Shown here one piece after another: positions 16,561-24,667 of a stretch of DNA of 64,000 nt. A model generated the notes under the pieces. It made no database searches. It saw nothing but the letters and a program-made list of their open reading frames with translations, and was not told the DNA's origin. Within the stretch, counting starts at the first letter, position 1; every line of letters starts with the position of its first letter. This DNA comes from Falsiroseomonas tokyonensis (GTDB taxonomy: Bacteria > Pseudomonadota > Alphaproteobacteria > Acetobacterales > Acetobacteraceae). The DNA lies in NCBI RefSeq assembly GCF_019024325.1, contig NZ_JAFNJS010000002.1, positions 186,118 through 250,117 on the forward strand, written 5' to 3'. The translations under genes were made by a program, and so were the position numbers.

Positions 16561-17541
16561 TCAGTTCGCGCGCCACTCCCGGATGCGGCGCAGCAGGGCG
16601 CCGTCCAGCGTGCGCTCATACTCGGTGAAGGCGGCGGCCAGCGCGGTCTGGAAGGCGGCCGAGTCCACCTGCGTCACCACCGTCATGCCGCGGCGGCGCA
16701 GCTCCTCCACGCCCGACTGCTCGTCGGAGGTGACGCGGGCGCGGTTGGCGGCGGCGCCGGCCTTGGCGGCTTCCATGAAGGCGGCCCGGTCGGCGGCCGT
16801 CATGCGCGCCAGCATGGCCGGGTTGCAGATCAGGATGGCCGGCGAATAGACGTGGCCGGTCAACGTCAGGTAGCGCTGCACCTGGTTCAGGTTGTTCGCC
16901 ACGATGACCGGGATCGGGTTCTCCTGCCCGTCCACCGTGCCCTGCTGCAGGGCGGGCACCAGCTCGGAGAAGGCCATCGGCGTCGGCAGCGCGCCGAGGG
17001 TGGAGAAGGCGCGCATATGCACCTGGTTCTCCATGGTGCGCACCTTCAGGCCGCGCACATCGGCCGGCGTATTCACCTCGCGCCGCGAATTGGTCAGGTG
17101 GCGGAAGCCGTTCTCCATCCAGACCACGCCGGCCAGGCCGCGGGCGGAGAAGCGGCCGAGCATCGTCTGGCCGATCTCGCTGTCCAGCACGCCGCGGGCA
17201 TGGGCGGTGTCACGGAACAGGAAGGGCACGTCGAGGTTGCGCGTCTCCGGCACGAAGTTGCCGACCGGGCCGGTGGAGGTGATGACGCATTCGATCGTGC
17301 CGATCTGCACACTCTCGATCGCCTCGCGCTCATTGTCATTGCGCTGGATGACCACGTTGTAGCGGGCGCCGGCCGCACGCTCGAAGGCTTCCTTCAGCGC
17401 GGTGGCGCCGGCGCCGTAGTGGCTGTTGAGCGGCAGCGGGTGCTGGATGGTGATCTGCGTCTGCGCGAGGGCCGGCGCGGCCATCGGCAGGGCGAGCGCG
17501 GCGGCCAGGGCCAGCCGGCGGGTCATGGTGATCAAAGGCAT
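16561..17541 (-). CDS. TRAP transporter solute receptor DctP (second, upstream paralogue)
   Basis: 326 residues with a Sec signal ending ALAQ. It shares with the neighbouring DctP long near-identical stretches: RNDNEREAIESVQIGTIEC, STGPVGNFVPE, MENQVHMRAF, ALQQGTVDGQENPIPVIVAN and AWRRN-like ends (here REWRAN). The differences concentrate in the signal and in the 50 residues after it. The ATG at 17541 has a GGGGAG site only two bases away; ATG 17526 (MTRRLALAAA) is the alternative start and gives a more typical signal. It may feed the same DctQM pair with a different ligand range. Confidence 0.9.
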   Translation of the reverse strand: MPLITMTRRLALAAALALPMAAPALAQTQITIQHPLPLNSHYGAGATALKEAFERAAGARYNVVIQRNDNEREAIESVQIGTIECVITSTGPVGNFVPETRNLDVPFLFRDTAHARGVLDSEIGQTMLGRFSARGLAGVVWMENGFRHLTNSRREVNTPADVRGLKVRTMENQVHMRAFSTLGALPTPMAFSELVPALQQGTVDGQENPIPVIVANNLNQVQRYLTLTGHVYSPAILICNPAMLARMTAADRAAFMEAAKAGAAANRARVTSDEQSGVEELRRRGMTVVTQVDSAAFQTALAAAFTEYERTLDGALLRRIREWRAN

Positions 17542-17630
17542 CTCTCCCCAGGGTTGGGGCGCCCTTGGCGGCGCCCCTTGCTGTCCCCGGGTATATTGAA
17601 GCGGCCCTGCCGCTTCAACCCGCGTGGCTA

Positions 17631-17729
17631 GAGCCGTTTCACCGTAAGCGAAGACGGTGAAACGGCTCTAGCTCTTTGTTTTGTCGCATTTTCCGAGTCG
17701 CCTTGCGAAGCCGCAAGGCTTGAAAATGC
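17631..17729 (-). repeat. 99-nt two-hairpin dispersed repeat, copy 2
   Basis: Hairpin A: arms 17631-17644 and 17655-17668, a perfect 14-bp stem. Hairpin B: outer arms 17686-17693 and 17722-17729, inner arms 17700-17707 and 17712-17719 with an AAGC loop. It is the same length as copy 1 at 8274-8372, with about ten differences. It begins one base after the terC stop, in the same orientation relative to the flanking gene as copy 1. Confidence 0.85.
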
Positions 17730-17730
17730 T

Positions 17731-18360
17731 CTAATGCGCGGCCACGGCGGGCAGCGGCAGGCCGAGATGCAGCGCCTCATTCGCCGCGGCCGTGCCTTCC
17801 CACAGCAACTCCACGCCGATCCAGGCGATCAGCGCCAGGCCGACATAGGCGATGATCTTGTAGCGATCGAGCAGCTTCGCCAGCGCGCCGCCCAGCAGGC
17901 CCATCAGCAGGATGGAGACGGTGAGGCCGATGACCAGCATGGTGATGTTGTTGCGCGCCACGGCGGCCACGGCCAGCACATTGTCCAGGCTCATGGAGAC
18001 ATCGGCGATGATGATCTGGCGCAGCGCCTGCATCAGCGTCTTGTCCGGCACCGCGTGGCCGGCTTCCTGTTCCTCGGCCTGGTGGCGCAGTTCCTTCCAG
18101 AAGCCCCAGGCGATGTAGAGCAGTGCCAGCCCGCCGATGATCTCGACCCACCAGAGCCCCAGCAGCCAGGTCGCGCCGAGCGAGAAGACGATGCGGAGGA
18201 ATGCCGCGGCCAGGATGCCGAACAGCACGGCGCGGGACCGCAGGGCGGGGGGCAGGCCGGCGGCGGCCATGCCGATGACGACGGCGTTGTCACCCGACAG
18301 GATGATGTTGAGCCAGAGAATCTCCAGGAACTGCGGTCCCTGGGCAAGCAGCGAGTCCAT
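17731..18360 (-). CDS. TerC-family membrane protein (YjbE-like)
   Basis: 209 residues, seven hydrophobic helices. The two TerC signature motifs are present: ILSGDNAVVIGMAAAGLP near 21-38 and ADVSMSLDNVLAVAAVA near 119-135, whose aspartates are thought to coordinate metal. Related proteins export manganese or act in tellurite and metal homeostasis. The start ATG 18360 has GGAGGA six bases upstream. A manganese riboswitch of the yybP-ykoY type was looked for in the 135-base upstream gap but its conserved bases are not there. Confidence 0.9.
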   Translation of the reverse strand: MDSLLAQGPQFLEILWLNIILSGDNAVVIGMAAAGLPPALRSRAVLFGILAAAFLRIVFSLGATWLLGLWWVEIIGGLALLYIAWGFWKELRHQAEEQEAGHAVPDKTLMQALRQIIIADVSMSLDNVLAVAAVARNNITMLVIGLTVSILLMGLLGGALAKLLDRYKIIAYVGLALIAWIGVELLWEGTAAANEALHLGLPLPAVAAH

Positions 18361-18495
18361 ACCATTCCTCCGGGCACGGCACGCTTCGTGGCCGTTTCAA
18401 CCCGGGCGCAGGCTATGGCGCGCTGATCATTTTCCACAGTTTCAACGCGGCAATCCCGCGGCCATGCGCAACATGCCCGCGGGATTACCGGCGCG

Positions 18496-19929
18496 TCAGC
18501 CGTGGCGGATGGCGATGGTCTTCAGCGCGCCGAAGCCGTGCAGGGCGGCAAAGCCCTTCTCCCGCCCATGGCCGCTGCGCTTCACCCCGCCGAAGGGCAG
18601 TTCCACGCCGCCGCCGGCGCCGTAGTTGTTGACGAAGACCTGGCCCGCGCGGATGTGGCGCGCCAGCCGCAACCCGCGGCCGATGTCCCGGGTCCAGACC
18701 CCCGCCACCAGGCCATAGGCGGTGCCATTGGCGATGCGCAGCGCCGCGTCCTCATCGGTGAAGCGCGTGGCGACCAGGACCGGGCCGAAGATTTCCTCCT
18801 GCGCCAGGGTGTGGGCCGCATCGACATCGTCGAGCAGCACGGGCTTCACGTAGTAGCCGCCCTCCGGCGCGTTGGAGGCCAGCCGGCCCGTCGCCGCATG
18901 GCGCAAACCATCGCGCCGCGCGGTCTCGAGAAACCCTTCCACCCGCCGCTGCTGCGCCCGCGTCACCAGCGGGCCGAGGTCGAGGTCGCGCTCCGCCGGC
19001 CCGGCCTCCAGCGCGGCGAAGCGGTCTGCCAGCGCGGCCAGCAGCCGGTCATGCACCGAATCCTGCACCAGCAGGCGGGACCCGGCGGAGCAGGTCTGGC
19101 CGGCATTCTGGATGATGGCGCCCATCACGGCGGGCACCACCTGGTCCAGATCCGCATCGGCGAAGACGATCTGCGGGCTCTTGCCGCCCAGCTCCAGCGT
19201 CACGGGGATCGTGCGCTCCGCCGCCGCGCGCTGGATCAGCGTGCCGACCTCCGGGCTGCCGGTGAAGGAGATATGGGCGACCAGCGGATGCGCCGTCAGC
19301 GCCGCGCCGGCCTCCTCGCCGAGGCCGGTCACGACATTCACCGCGCCGTCCGGGAAGCCAGCCTCGGCGGCCAGTTCGGCGATGGCGAGGGTGGTGAGGG
19401 AGGCTTCCTCGGCCGGCTTCACCACCGCCGCATTGCCCATGGCCAGCGCGCCGCCCAGCGACCGGCCGAGGATCTGCATCGGGTAGTTCCAGGGGATGAT
19501 GTGCGCGGTGACGCCATGCGGCTCCCAGACCGTCATGGCCAGGATCCCCTCGGCGGAGGGGATGGTCTCGCCATGCACCTTGTCGGCCGCGCCGCCGTAG
19601 AATTCGAAGTAGCGGGCGCAGGCGGCGGCGTCCTGGCGGGCCTGGCGGATCGGCTTGCCGACATCGAGGGATTCGAGGGTCGCCAGCTTCTCCCCGTCGC
19701 GCCGCACCAGCTCCGCCAGCTTCAGCAGCAGGCGGCCGCGCTCGGCGGCGGGCATGCGGCCCCAGGGGCCGGCGAGTGCGGCATCGGCTGCGCGGCAGGC
19801 GGCATCCACCTCCCGCGCCGTGCCGCGGGCGATGCGGCCGATCTCGGCGCCGTCGGAGGGGTTGAGGACGGGGAGCGCGGCATCCGAGGCCAGGGCGCGG
19901 CCGCCGATGAAATGCAGGTGCTGGGTCAT
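18496..19929 (-). CDS. NAD(P)-dependent aldehyde dehydrogenase
   Basis: About 477 residues, full length for the ALDH superfamily. Motifs: IPWNYPMQILGRSLGGALAM, FTGSPEVGTLIQ (cofactor), LELGGKSPQIVFADAD (general-base Glu), GQTCSAGSRLLV (catalytic Cys), EEIFGPVL, and the C-terminal LPFGGVKRSGHGREKG. It resembles betaine/4-aminobutyraldehyde-type ALDHs. The start at ATG 19929 (MTQHLHFIGG) is chosen because the longer open frame runs into the LysR gene. A LysR gene lies 31 bases upstream on the same strand, suggesting a regulator-enzyme pair. Confidence 0.93.
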   Translation of the reverse strand: MTQHLHFIGGRALASDAALPVLNPSDGAEIGRIARGTAREVDAACRAADAALAGPWGRMPAAERGRLLLKLAELVRRDGEKLATLESLDVGKPIRQARQDAAACARYFEFYGGAADKVHGETIPSAEGILAMTVWEPHGVTAHIIPWNYPMQILGRSLGGALAMGNAAVVKPAEEASLTTLAIAELAAEAGFPDGAVNVVTGLGEEAGAALTAHPLVAHISFTGSPEVGTLIQRAAAERTIPVTLELGGKSPQIVFADADLDQVVPAVMGAIIQNAGQTCSAGSRLLVQDSVHDRLLAALADRFAALEAGPAERDLDLGPLVTRAQQRRVEGFLETARRDGLRHAATGRLASNAPEGGYYVKPVLLDDVDAAHTLAQEEIFGPVLVATRFTDEDAALRIANGTAYGLVAGVWTRDIGRGLRLARHIRAGQVFVNNYGAGGGVELPFGGVKRSGHGREKGFAALHGFGALKTIAIRHG

Positions 19930-19960
19930 GCCAGGCTGGTAGCGTCGGGCCCTGGCGTCT

Positions 19961-20839
19961 TCAAGCCGCGGCCTGGGCCAGCAGCCAGTCGCGGAAGGCC
20001 CGAAAACCCGGCTCCGCCTCCCGCCCCGCCGCATGCACCAGGTACCAGGCGGTGCCGCGCGCCACCGGCAGCGGGAAGGGCGCCACCAGCCGGCCGGCGG
20101 CCAGGTCATCGTCGATATAGGGCCGGACGCCCATGGCGACCCCGAGCCCATCGCCCGCGGCCTGCTGTGCCTGGCCGTAGAAATCGAAGACCGGCCCTGC
20201 CGCCGTGATGCCCGAAAGGCCCGCCGCCCCAAGCCAACGCGGCCAGTCCTGCGGCGCATGCGTCACCCGCAGCAGCGTCGCCTCGGCGAGTCCGGCCGGG
20301 TCGCGCAGCCGCCGGGCGAGCGCCGGGCTGCAGACCGGCAGCAAATCGGCGCCGAACAGCCGCGTCGCCACCAGCCCCGGCCAGTCGCCATCGCCCATGC
20401 GGATGCCGCAGGTCCAGCGGGGGGAAAAGGGCAGGGTGGCGCCGCCGGTGGCGATGCGCACCTCCAGCTTCGGCTGGCGGCGCTGCAGATCGGCCAGGCG
20501 TGGGATCAGCCAGCGGATGGCGAAGCTGGGGCCGACGCCGACCGTCAGCGCGCCGCCGCCGGCGGCCTCCGCCACCTGCTCCGTCAGCCGGGCGAGGGCG
20601 GCGAGCAGGGGTACCAGCCCATCGCGGTACTGCTGGCCGGCCTCGGTCAGGGCCAGGCGATCGGCGTGGCGGGTGAACAGCGCCAGGCCCATCCGTTCCT
20701 CCAGCAGCTTCACCAGGCGGCTGACGGCGGCGGGCGTCACATGCAGCTCCGCCGCCGCGGCGACGAAGCTGCCGGTGCGGGCGGCGGCCTCGAAGGCGCG
20801 GATGCCGTTGAGGAAGGGTTGGGCGGCGGGGGGCAGCAT
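19961..20839 (-). CDS. LysR-family transcriptional regulator (GcvA-like)
   Basis: 292 residues. The N-terminal winged helix is clear: FLNGIRAFEAAARTGSFVAA, LHVTPAAVSRLVKLLEER, LFTRHADRLALTEAGQQY. The effector domain covers about 90-292. The GLRAFEAAAR / VTPAAVSRL style is typical of GcvA-like LysRs. It is transcribed away from the TauE-like gene (84 bases between starts) and toward the aldehyde dehydrogenase, either of which it may control. Two TCAGGAAATC direct repeats lie in the divergent gap. Confidence 0.92.
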   Translation of the reverse strand: MLPPAAQPFLNGIRAFEAAARTGSFVAAAAELHVTPAAVSRLVKLLEERMGLALFTRHADRLALTEAGQQYRDGLVPLLAALARLTEQVAEAAGGGALTVGVGPSFAIRWLIPRLADLQRRQPKLEVRIATGGATLPFSPRWTCGIRMGDGDWPGLVATRLFGADLLPVCSPALARRLRDPAGLAEATLLRVTHAPQDWPRWLGAAGLSGITAAGPVFDFYGQAQQAAGDGLGVAMGVRPYIDDDLAAGRLVAPFPLPVARGTAWYLVHAAGREAEPGFRAFRDWLLAQAAA

Positions 20840-20869
20840 CAGGAAATCTCATCCTGGCCTCAGGAAATC
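20839..20869. promoter_or_regulatory. Direct repeats TCAGGAAATC in a divergent promoter region
   Basis: Two exact copies at 20839-20848 and 20860-20869, 21 bases start to start, i.e. two helical turns on one DNA face. They lie between the divergent LysR and TauE genes, and the first copy touches the LysR start codon. Autoregulatory binding by the LysR protein is a reasonable guess. Confidence 0.35.
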
Positions 20870-20923
20870 CAGTTTGTGCGCGGAAGGATCGCGGCGCAAT
20901 CAGGCGGCGGAGGATGCGCGCCC

Positions 20924-21667
20924 ATGACCCTGCCTTTCATGCTGATGCTGTGGCTCGTGATGATCGCCACCTCGCTGCTGTCGGGCATCTTCGGGATGGC
21001 GGGCGGGCTGGTGCTGGTGGGCGTGCTGCTGCTGGTGCTGCCCCTGCCGGCGGCGATGGCGCTGCATGCGGTGACGCAGATCGCCTCCAACGCCTGGCGC
21101 GCCGCCTTCCTGCTGGGGCATGTGCGCTGGCGGATCGTCGGGCTTTACAGCCTGGGCTGCCTGGTGGCGCTGGGCCTCTGGTCGCTGGTGCTCTTCGTGC
21201 CGCCCAAGCCGCTGGCGCTGATCGCCCTCGGCCTCAGCCCCTTCCTGCTTCGGCTGCTGCCGGCCGGCGCCAAGGCGGATCCGGAACGGCCGTCCCATGC
21301 GCTGGGCAGCGGCATGGCCAGCATGTCGCTGATGCTGCTGACCGGCGTCGCCGGGCCGCTGCTCGATGCCTTTTTCCTGGGCGGCAGGCTGGACCGGCAT
21401 GGCATCGTCGCCACCAAGGCGGTGTGCCAGGTGCAGGGCCATGCGCTGAAGCTGCTGTATTTCGGCGGGCTGATCGGCGCGGCGGAGGCGCTGGACCCGG
21501 TGCTGGCCGGCGGCGCCGTGCTGGCCTCGCTGCTCGGCACGTTGGCGGCGCGGCCGCTGCTGGCCGCGCTGACCGAACAGCAATACCGGCGCTGGGCCGG
21601 GCGGCTGGTGGCGGGCATCGCCGCCTTCTACCTGGCCCAGGGCGGCTGGCTGCTGGTCTTTCCATGA
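20924..21667 (+). CDS. TauE/SafE-family sulfite/organic-anion exporter
   Basis: 247 residues with about eight hydrophobic helices. The family pattern shows in SGIFGMAGGLVLVGVLLLVL near the N terminus (the G-x-GGG-like first repeat) and GVAGPLLDAFFLGGRLDRH in the middle (second repeat), plus IVATKAVCQVQGHALKLLYF. ATG 20924 has a GGCGGAGGA site 10 bases upstream. Transport of sulfite, sulfoacetate or other anions is family-level knowledge only. It is divergent from the LysR gene. Confidence 0.85.
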   Translation: MTLPFMLMLWLVMIATSLLSGIFGMAGGLVLVGVLLLVLPLPAAMALHAVTQIASNAWRAAFLLGHVRWRIVGLYSLGCLVALGLWSLVLFVPPKPLALIALGLSPFLLRLLPAGAKADPERPSHALGSGMASMSLMLLTGVAGPLLDAFFLGGRLDRHGIVATKAVCQVQGHALKLLYFGGLIGAAEALDPVLAGGAVLASLLGTLAARPLLAALTEQQYRRWAGRLVAGIAAFYLAQGGWLLVFP

Positions 21668-21683
21668 CCCGTGACAGGAGACG

Positions 21684-21920
21684 ATGCCGATGACCGATCC
21701 GAAGGAACCGCTGATCCGCGACCTGGTGGCCTGGATCGCCGCCGCGCCGCGCCCCTATGCCGAGGTGATGGAGACCTGGCGCACCAGCTGCCCGCGCCTG
21801 ACGGTGTGGGAGGATGCGGCCGATCGCGGCCTGGTGGCCTGCGAGACGCGCAGCGGCGCGCTGTGGGTGGTGGCCACCCCCGCCGGCCGCGCCGCGATCA
21901 CCCCAGCAGCGCCACCATAG
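21684..21920 (+). CDS. Conserved small protein, unknown function
   Basis: 78 residues starting at ATG 21684 (or 21690) after an AGGAGA ribosome site, 16 bases from the TauE gene stop. It is soluble, with a predicted amphipathic helix (IRDLVAWIAAAPRPYAEVMETWRT, split by Pro) followed by a short beta-rich part (LTVWEDAADRGLVAC, GALWVVATPAGRA). The pattern of a helix with W-R-T-S-C-P-R-L resembles short winged-helix-like proteins seen in Acetobacteraceae, but I do not assign a family. The last 23 bases overlap the 3' end of the permease gene on the other strand. Confidence 0.65.
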   Translation: MPMTDPKEPLIRDLVAWIAAAPRPYAEVMETWRTSCPRLTVWEDAADRGLVACETRSGALWVVATPAGRAAITPAAPP

Positions 21921-23295
21921 CCCAGCCCAGCAGCACGACCCCGGCCAGCGAGGGCGCCAGCAGCCGCCAGATCTGCGCCGGCCTGGCGCCATCGGCCAGC
22001 AATCCGCAGATCATCGCCGTGCCGGCGAAGGACATGCCCGCCCCGGCGGCGCCTGAGAAATTGTGCAGGGCGGGCGCCAGCAGCGGCGGTAGCCCTGCCG
22101 CCTGGCCGAGCGCCGCCTGCACCGGCATCAGCGCGGCATTGGAGCCGACATTGCTGCCGGTGACGATGCCGGAGGCAAGCCCCAGCACCGGCACGGCATA
22201 GGGTGCCGCCGGCCCGAGCCCCTCCGCCGCCGCCTGCGCCAGCGCGCCGGCGATGCCGGCCCCGGCCATCCAGCGCGCCAGCACCACATAAAGCAACATG
22301 GCGAGCGCCGGCCGAAGCCCGCGGGCCAGCGCCGTGCGGCCGCGTGCCAAAGGCTCCGCCCGGTGCAGCATCAGGCCGCCCGCCACCAGCCAGAGCACCA
22401 CCGCCACATGGGTGATGGGAAAGCCCGGCAGGTCGGCATAGGGCGTCCAGGCCGGCGCCGTGGTCCAGGACCGCGCCAGCAGCAGCGCCGCGGTCAGCAG
22501 CAGATAGGGGGCGAGCGACCGGAAGGCCCTGCGCCAGCCCTCGGCGCCGCGCGGCGGGTCCAGCCGGTACAGCATGGCCAGCAGCGGGATGCCGGTGGCC
22601 AGGATGCCCGCGACCTCGAAGGGGAACAGCGCGTGGGAGGCAAGCAGGATGCCGGACATGGCCAGCAGCACCCCCATCTGCACCGCCTTCTCCCGCGCGG
22701 GCACCGCCACGCCGGCGGCCGAACACAGCCGCCAGAGCACCGGCCCCATCAGCAGCAGCCAGGCGGCATTCGGCCAGGCGGTCAGCGCCGCCACCTGCTG
22801 CGCCGGCAGGCCGGTCAGCGCCGCGCCGAGCGAGGTGCCCGGCCCCAGCCCGCCCCAGGGCACCAAAGTGAGGGACAGCAGCGCCATGGCCCCCGCCGGC
22901 GCGCCACGCAGACCCATGCCGCGGATGGCGGAGAGCGCGAAGACCGCGCCGACCGCAAAGCCGGTGACGCTTTCCATGAAGCCGCCCATCAGCAGCGAAG
23001 CCACGAAGATGCGGCGCGGGGCGGGATCGGCCGGCGCTGCGGCGCCGCCGCGCCCGCTGACGGCGGCATGGAACAGCAACCCGCCCATCACCACCGCGAT
23101 CGGCTTCAGCGCCAGGAAGGCGCCGCGCAGCGTCTCCTCCGCCAGGAAGGGCAGGGTGGGCGCATCGAGCGTCGCGACCACGGCGGGCAGGCTGGCCAGC
23201 AGGGCGGCCAGCACCGCCGGCACCGGACCGGCGCGGCCGGAGAGCAGCAGCGCCACCAGCAGCAGCAGCGGCGCGGCTTGCAGTAACAGCATCAT
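21898..23295 (-). CDS. L-lactate permease (LctP)-like transporter
   Basis: 465 residues, about 12 hydrophobic helices. The LctP hallmark GGFMESVTGFAVGAVFALSA is present, with GLGPGTSLGAALTGLP and SGIVTGSNVGSNAALM later. E. coli LctP is about 550 residues, so this is a shorter member. Transport of lactate, glycolate or related hydroxyacids is likely from the family. The N terminus is hydrophobic from residue 2. It converges with the small gene at 21684 and is divergent from the cyclotransferase gene. Confidence 0.82.
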   Translation of the reverse strand: MMLLLQAAPLLLLVALLLSGRAGPVPAVLAALLASLPAVVATLDAPTLPFLAEETLRGAFLALKPIAVVMGGLLFHAAVSGRGGAAAPADPAPRRIFVASLLMGGFMESVTGFAVGAVFALSAIRGMGLRGAPAGAMALLSLTLVPWGGLGPGTSLGAALTGLPAQQVAALTAWPNAAWLLLMGPVLWRLCSAAGVAVPAREKAVQMGVLLAMSGILLASHALFPFEVAGILATGIPLLAMLYRLDPPRGAEGWRRAFRSLAPYLLLTAALLLARSWTTAPAWTPYADLPGFPITHVAVVLWLVAGGLMLHRAEPLARGRTALARGLRPALAMLLYVVLARWMAGAGIAGALAQAAAEGLGPAAPYAVPVLGLASGIVTGSNVGSNAALMPVQAALGQAAGLPPLLAPALHNFSGAAGAGMSFAGTAMICGLLADGARPAQIWRLLAPSLAGVVLLGWAMVALLG

Positions 23296-23336
23296 GGCCT
23301 TGCCAATCCCACGGCGGCGCCCCGATCCTGCGCGCC

Positions 23337-23753
23337 ATGCCCCTTCTCTACGCCGCCTATGGCAGCAACCTCGACCACGCCCGCATGCGCGACCGCTGCG
23401 CCGGCGCCGAGCCCGCCGGTACCGCGCTGCTGCCCGGCTGGCGCCTGGTGCTGCGGCGCTTCGCGGATATCGCGCCGCAGGCGGGCGCGCTGCTGCCGTT
23501 GGGGCTCTGGCGCATCCGGCCCGCGCATCTGCGCAGCCTGGACAAGTTCGAGGGCACGGCGCTCGGCATCTACGAACGCCTGAAGGTCACGCTGCCGGAC
23601 GGGACGCAGGCCTGGATCTATGCCGGGCGGCGGCTGCGGGCCGGGCCGCCGGAGGGCTGGTATGTGCAGCATCTGCGCCTCGGCTACCGGGAATTCGGGC
23701 TGGAGCCCGGGCCGCTTGAGGAGGCCCTCGCGGCCTCGGGCTTCACCGGCTGA
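23337..23753 (+). CDS. Gamma-glutamylcyclotransferase-family protein
   Basis: 138 residues with the AIG2/GGCT fold. YAAYGSNLDHARM holds the substrate-binding YGSN loop; LRSLDKFEGTALGIYER contains the conserved Glu expected for catalysis; AWIYAGRR is a typical strand. Such enzymes release 5-oxoproline from gamma-glutamyl peptides or amines. The last 70 bases overlap the 3' end of the convergent EamA gene. Confidence 0.85.
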   Translation: MPLLYAAYGSNLDHARMRDRCAGAEPAGTALLPGWRLVLRRFADIAPQAGALLPLGLWRIRPAHLRSLDKFEGTALGIYERLKVTLPDGTQAWIYAGRRLRAGPPEGWYVQHLRLGYREFGLEPGPLEEALAASGFTG

Positions 23754-24667
23754 ATCGCCGATTGAATTGGAATTGCCGCCTGGGCATTGGCCGCCAGCGG
23801 CGCCGCCCGGCGCTGCGCCACCTGCGCCTCCCGCCGCGTGATATAGAGGGCGGAGCCCACGATCAGCGCCGCACCCAGGCCGAGCCAGGCATCCGGCACC
23901 TCCTCGAACAGCAGCACGCCGGTGGCGGCGGCGAAGACCAGGCGCACATAGGAGATCGGCGCGACGACGCTGGCATCCACCATGCGCAGCGCATTGATCC
24001 AGAGATGCATGGCGAAAGGCCCGCAGAGGCCGCACAGGACCAATAGAAGAAGGTTGGTCCAGCCCGGCCAGGCCAGGCCCGGCAGTGCCACGGGCAGGGC
24101 GACGGCCACCGCCACCACGCCGATCCAGAACATGATGGTGCCGGTGCGCTCCGTCCGCGCCAGGGTCTTCGTGGTCAGCACGATCGCCGCCCCCATCAGC
24201 GCCGAGGCCAGCGACGCCGCCAGCGGCCAGTCCAGCGCCACGGCGCCCACCGAGCCCGGGCGGACAATGGCGACGACGCCGGCGAAGCCGATCAGCGTCG
24301 CGCTCCAGCGGCGCCAGCGCACCTTCTCGCCCAGCACCGGCCCGGCCAGCGCCGTGACGAACAGGACGGAGGTGAAGGACAGCACCGTGGCGGTGGCCAG
24401 CGGCAGGCCGACGAAGGCGATGTAGTAGGTGTACCAGGACACCACCGAAAGCAGGCCGCGGAAGACCTGCATGGGCAGGGCGCGGGTGCGCGGCAGGGTC
24501 GGGTCGCGCAGCAGCGCGGGCAGCGTCCAGCCGAGCTGGCCCAGCGCGCGCGCCAGCACGAGGGTGGCCAGTGGCACGCCCTCGATGGCCTTCACCACCG
24601 TGGTTTCCAGGTTGAAGATGAAGCCGGCCGCGACCGAGAGCAGCGCCGCCTTAGCGAAGGGGCTCAC
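23684..24667 (-). CDS. EamA/DMT-family transporter, second of a coupled pair
   Basis: About 327 residues, ten helices. It starts with GTG at 24667, overlapping the stop of the upstream EamA gene by GTGA; no ATG is well placed. Motifs: TVLSFTSVLFVTALAGPVLGEKVRWRRW (end of repeat 1, given in two parts TVLSFTSVLFVTAL and GPVLGEKVRWRRW) and PISYVRLVFAAATGVLLFEE. A polar C-terminal tail of about 50 residues (ITRREAQVAQRRAAPL onward) lies in the overlap with the convergent cyclotransferase gene. The two coupled EamA genes may form a heteromeric carrier (inference). Confidence 0.85.
   Translation of the reverse strand: MSPFAKAALLSVAAGFIFNLETTVVKAIEGVPLATLVLARALGQLGWTLPALLRDPTLPRTRALPMQVFRGLLSVVSWYTYYIAFVGLPLATATVLSFTSVLFVTALAGPVLGEKVRWRRWSATLIGFAGVVAIVRPGSVGAVALDWPLAASLASALMGAAIVLTTKTLARTERTGTIMFWIGVVAVAVALPVALPGLAWPGWTNLLLLVLCGLCGPFAMHLWINALRMVDASVVAPISYVRLVFAAATGVLLFEEVPDAWLGLGAALIVGSALYITRREAQVAQRRAAPLAANAQAAIPIQSAIQPVKPEAARASSSGPGSSPNSR

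Noticed and set aside
15118-17631. Plus-strand open frame of 837 codons across the two dctP genes
   Set aside because: Antisense to two well-supported receptor genes; the sequence duplicates itself only because dctP is duplicated.
18361-18495. Manganese (yybP-ykoY) riboswitch upstream of terC
   Set aside because: I looked for the conserved bases of that aptamer on the minus strand and did not find them; the gap is also short.
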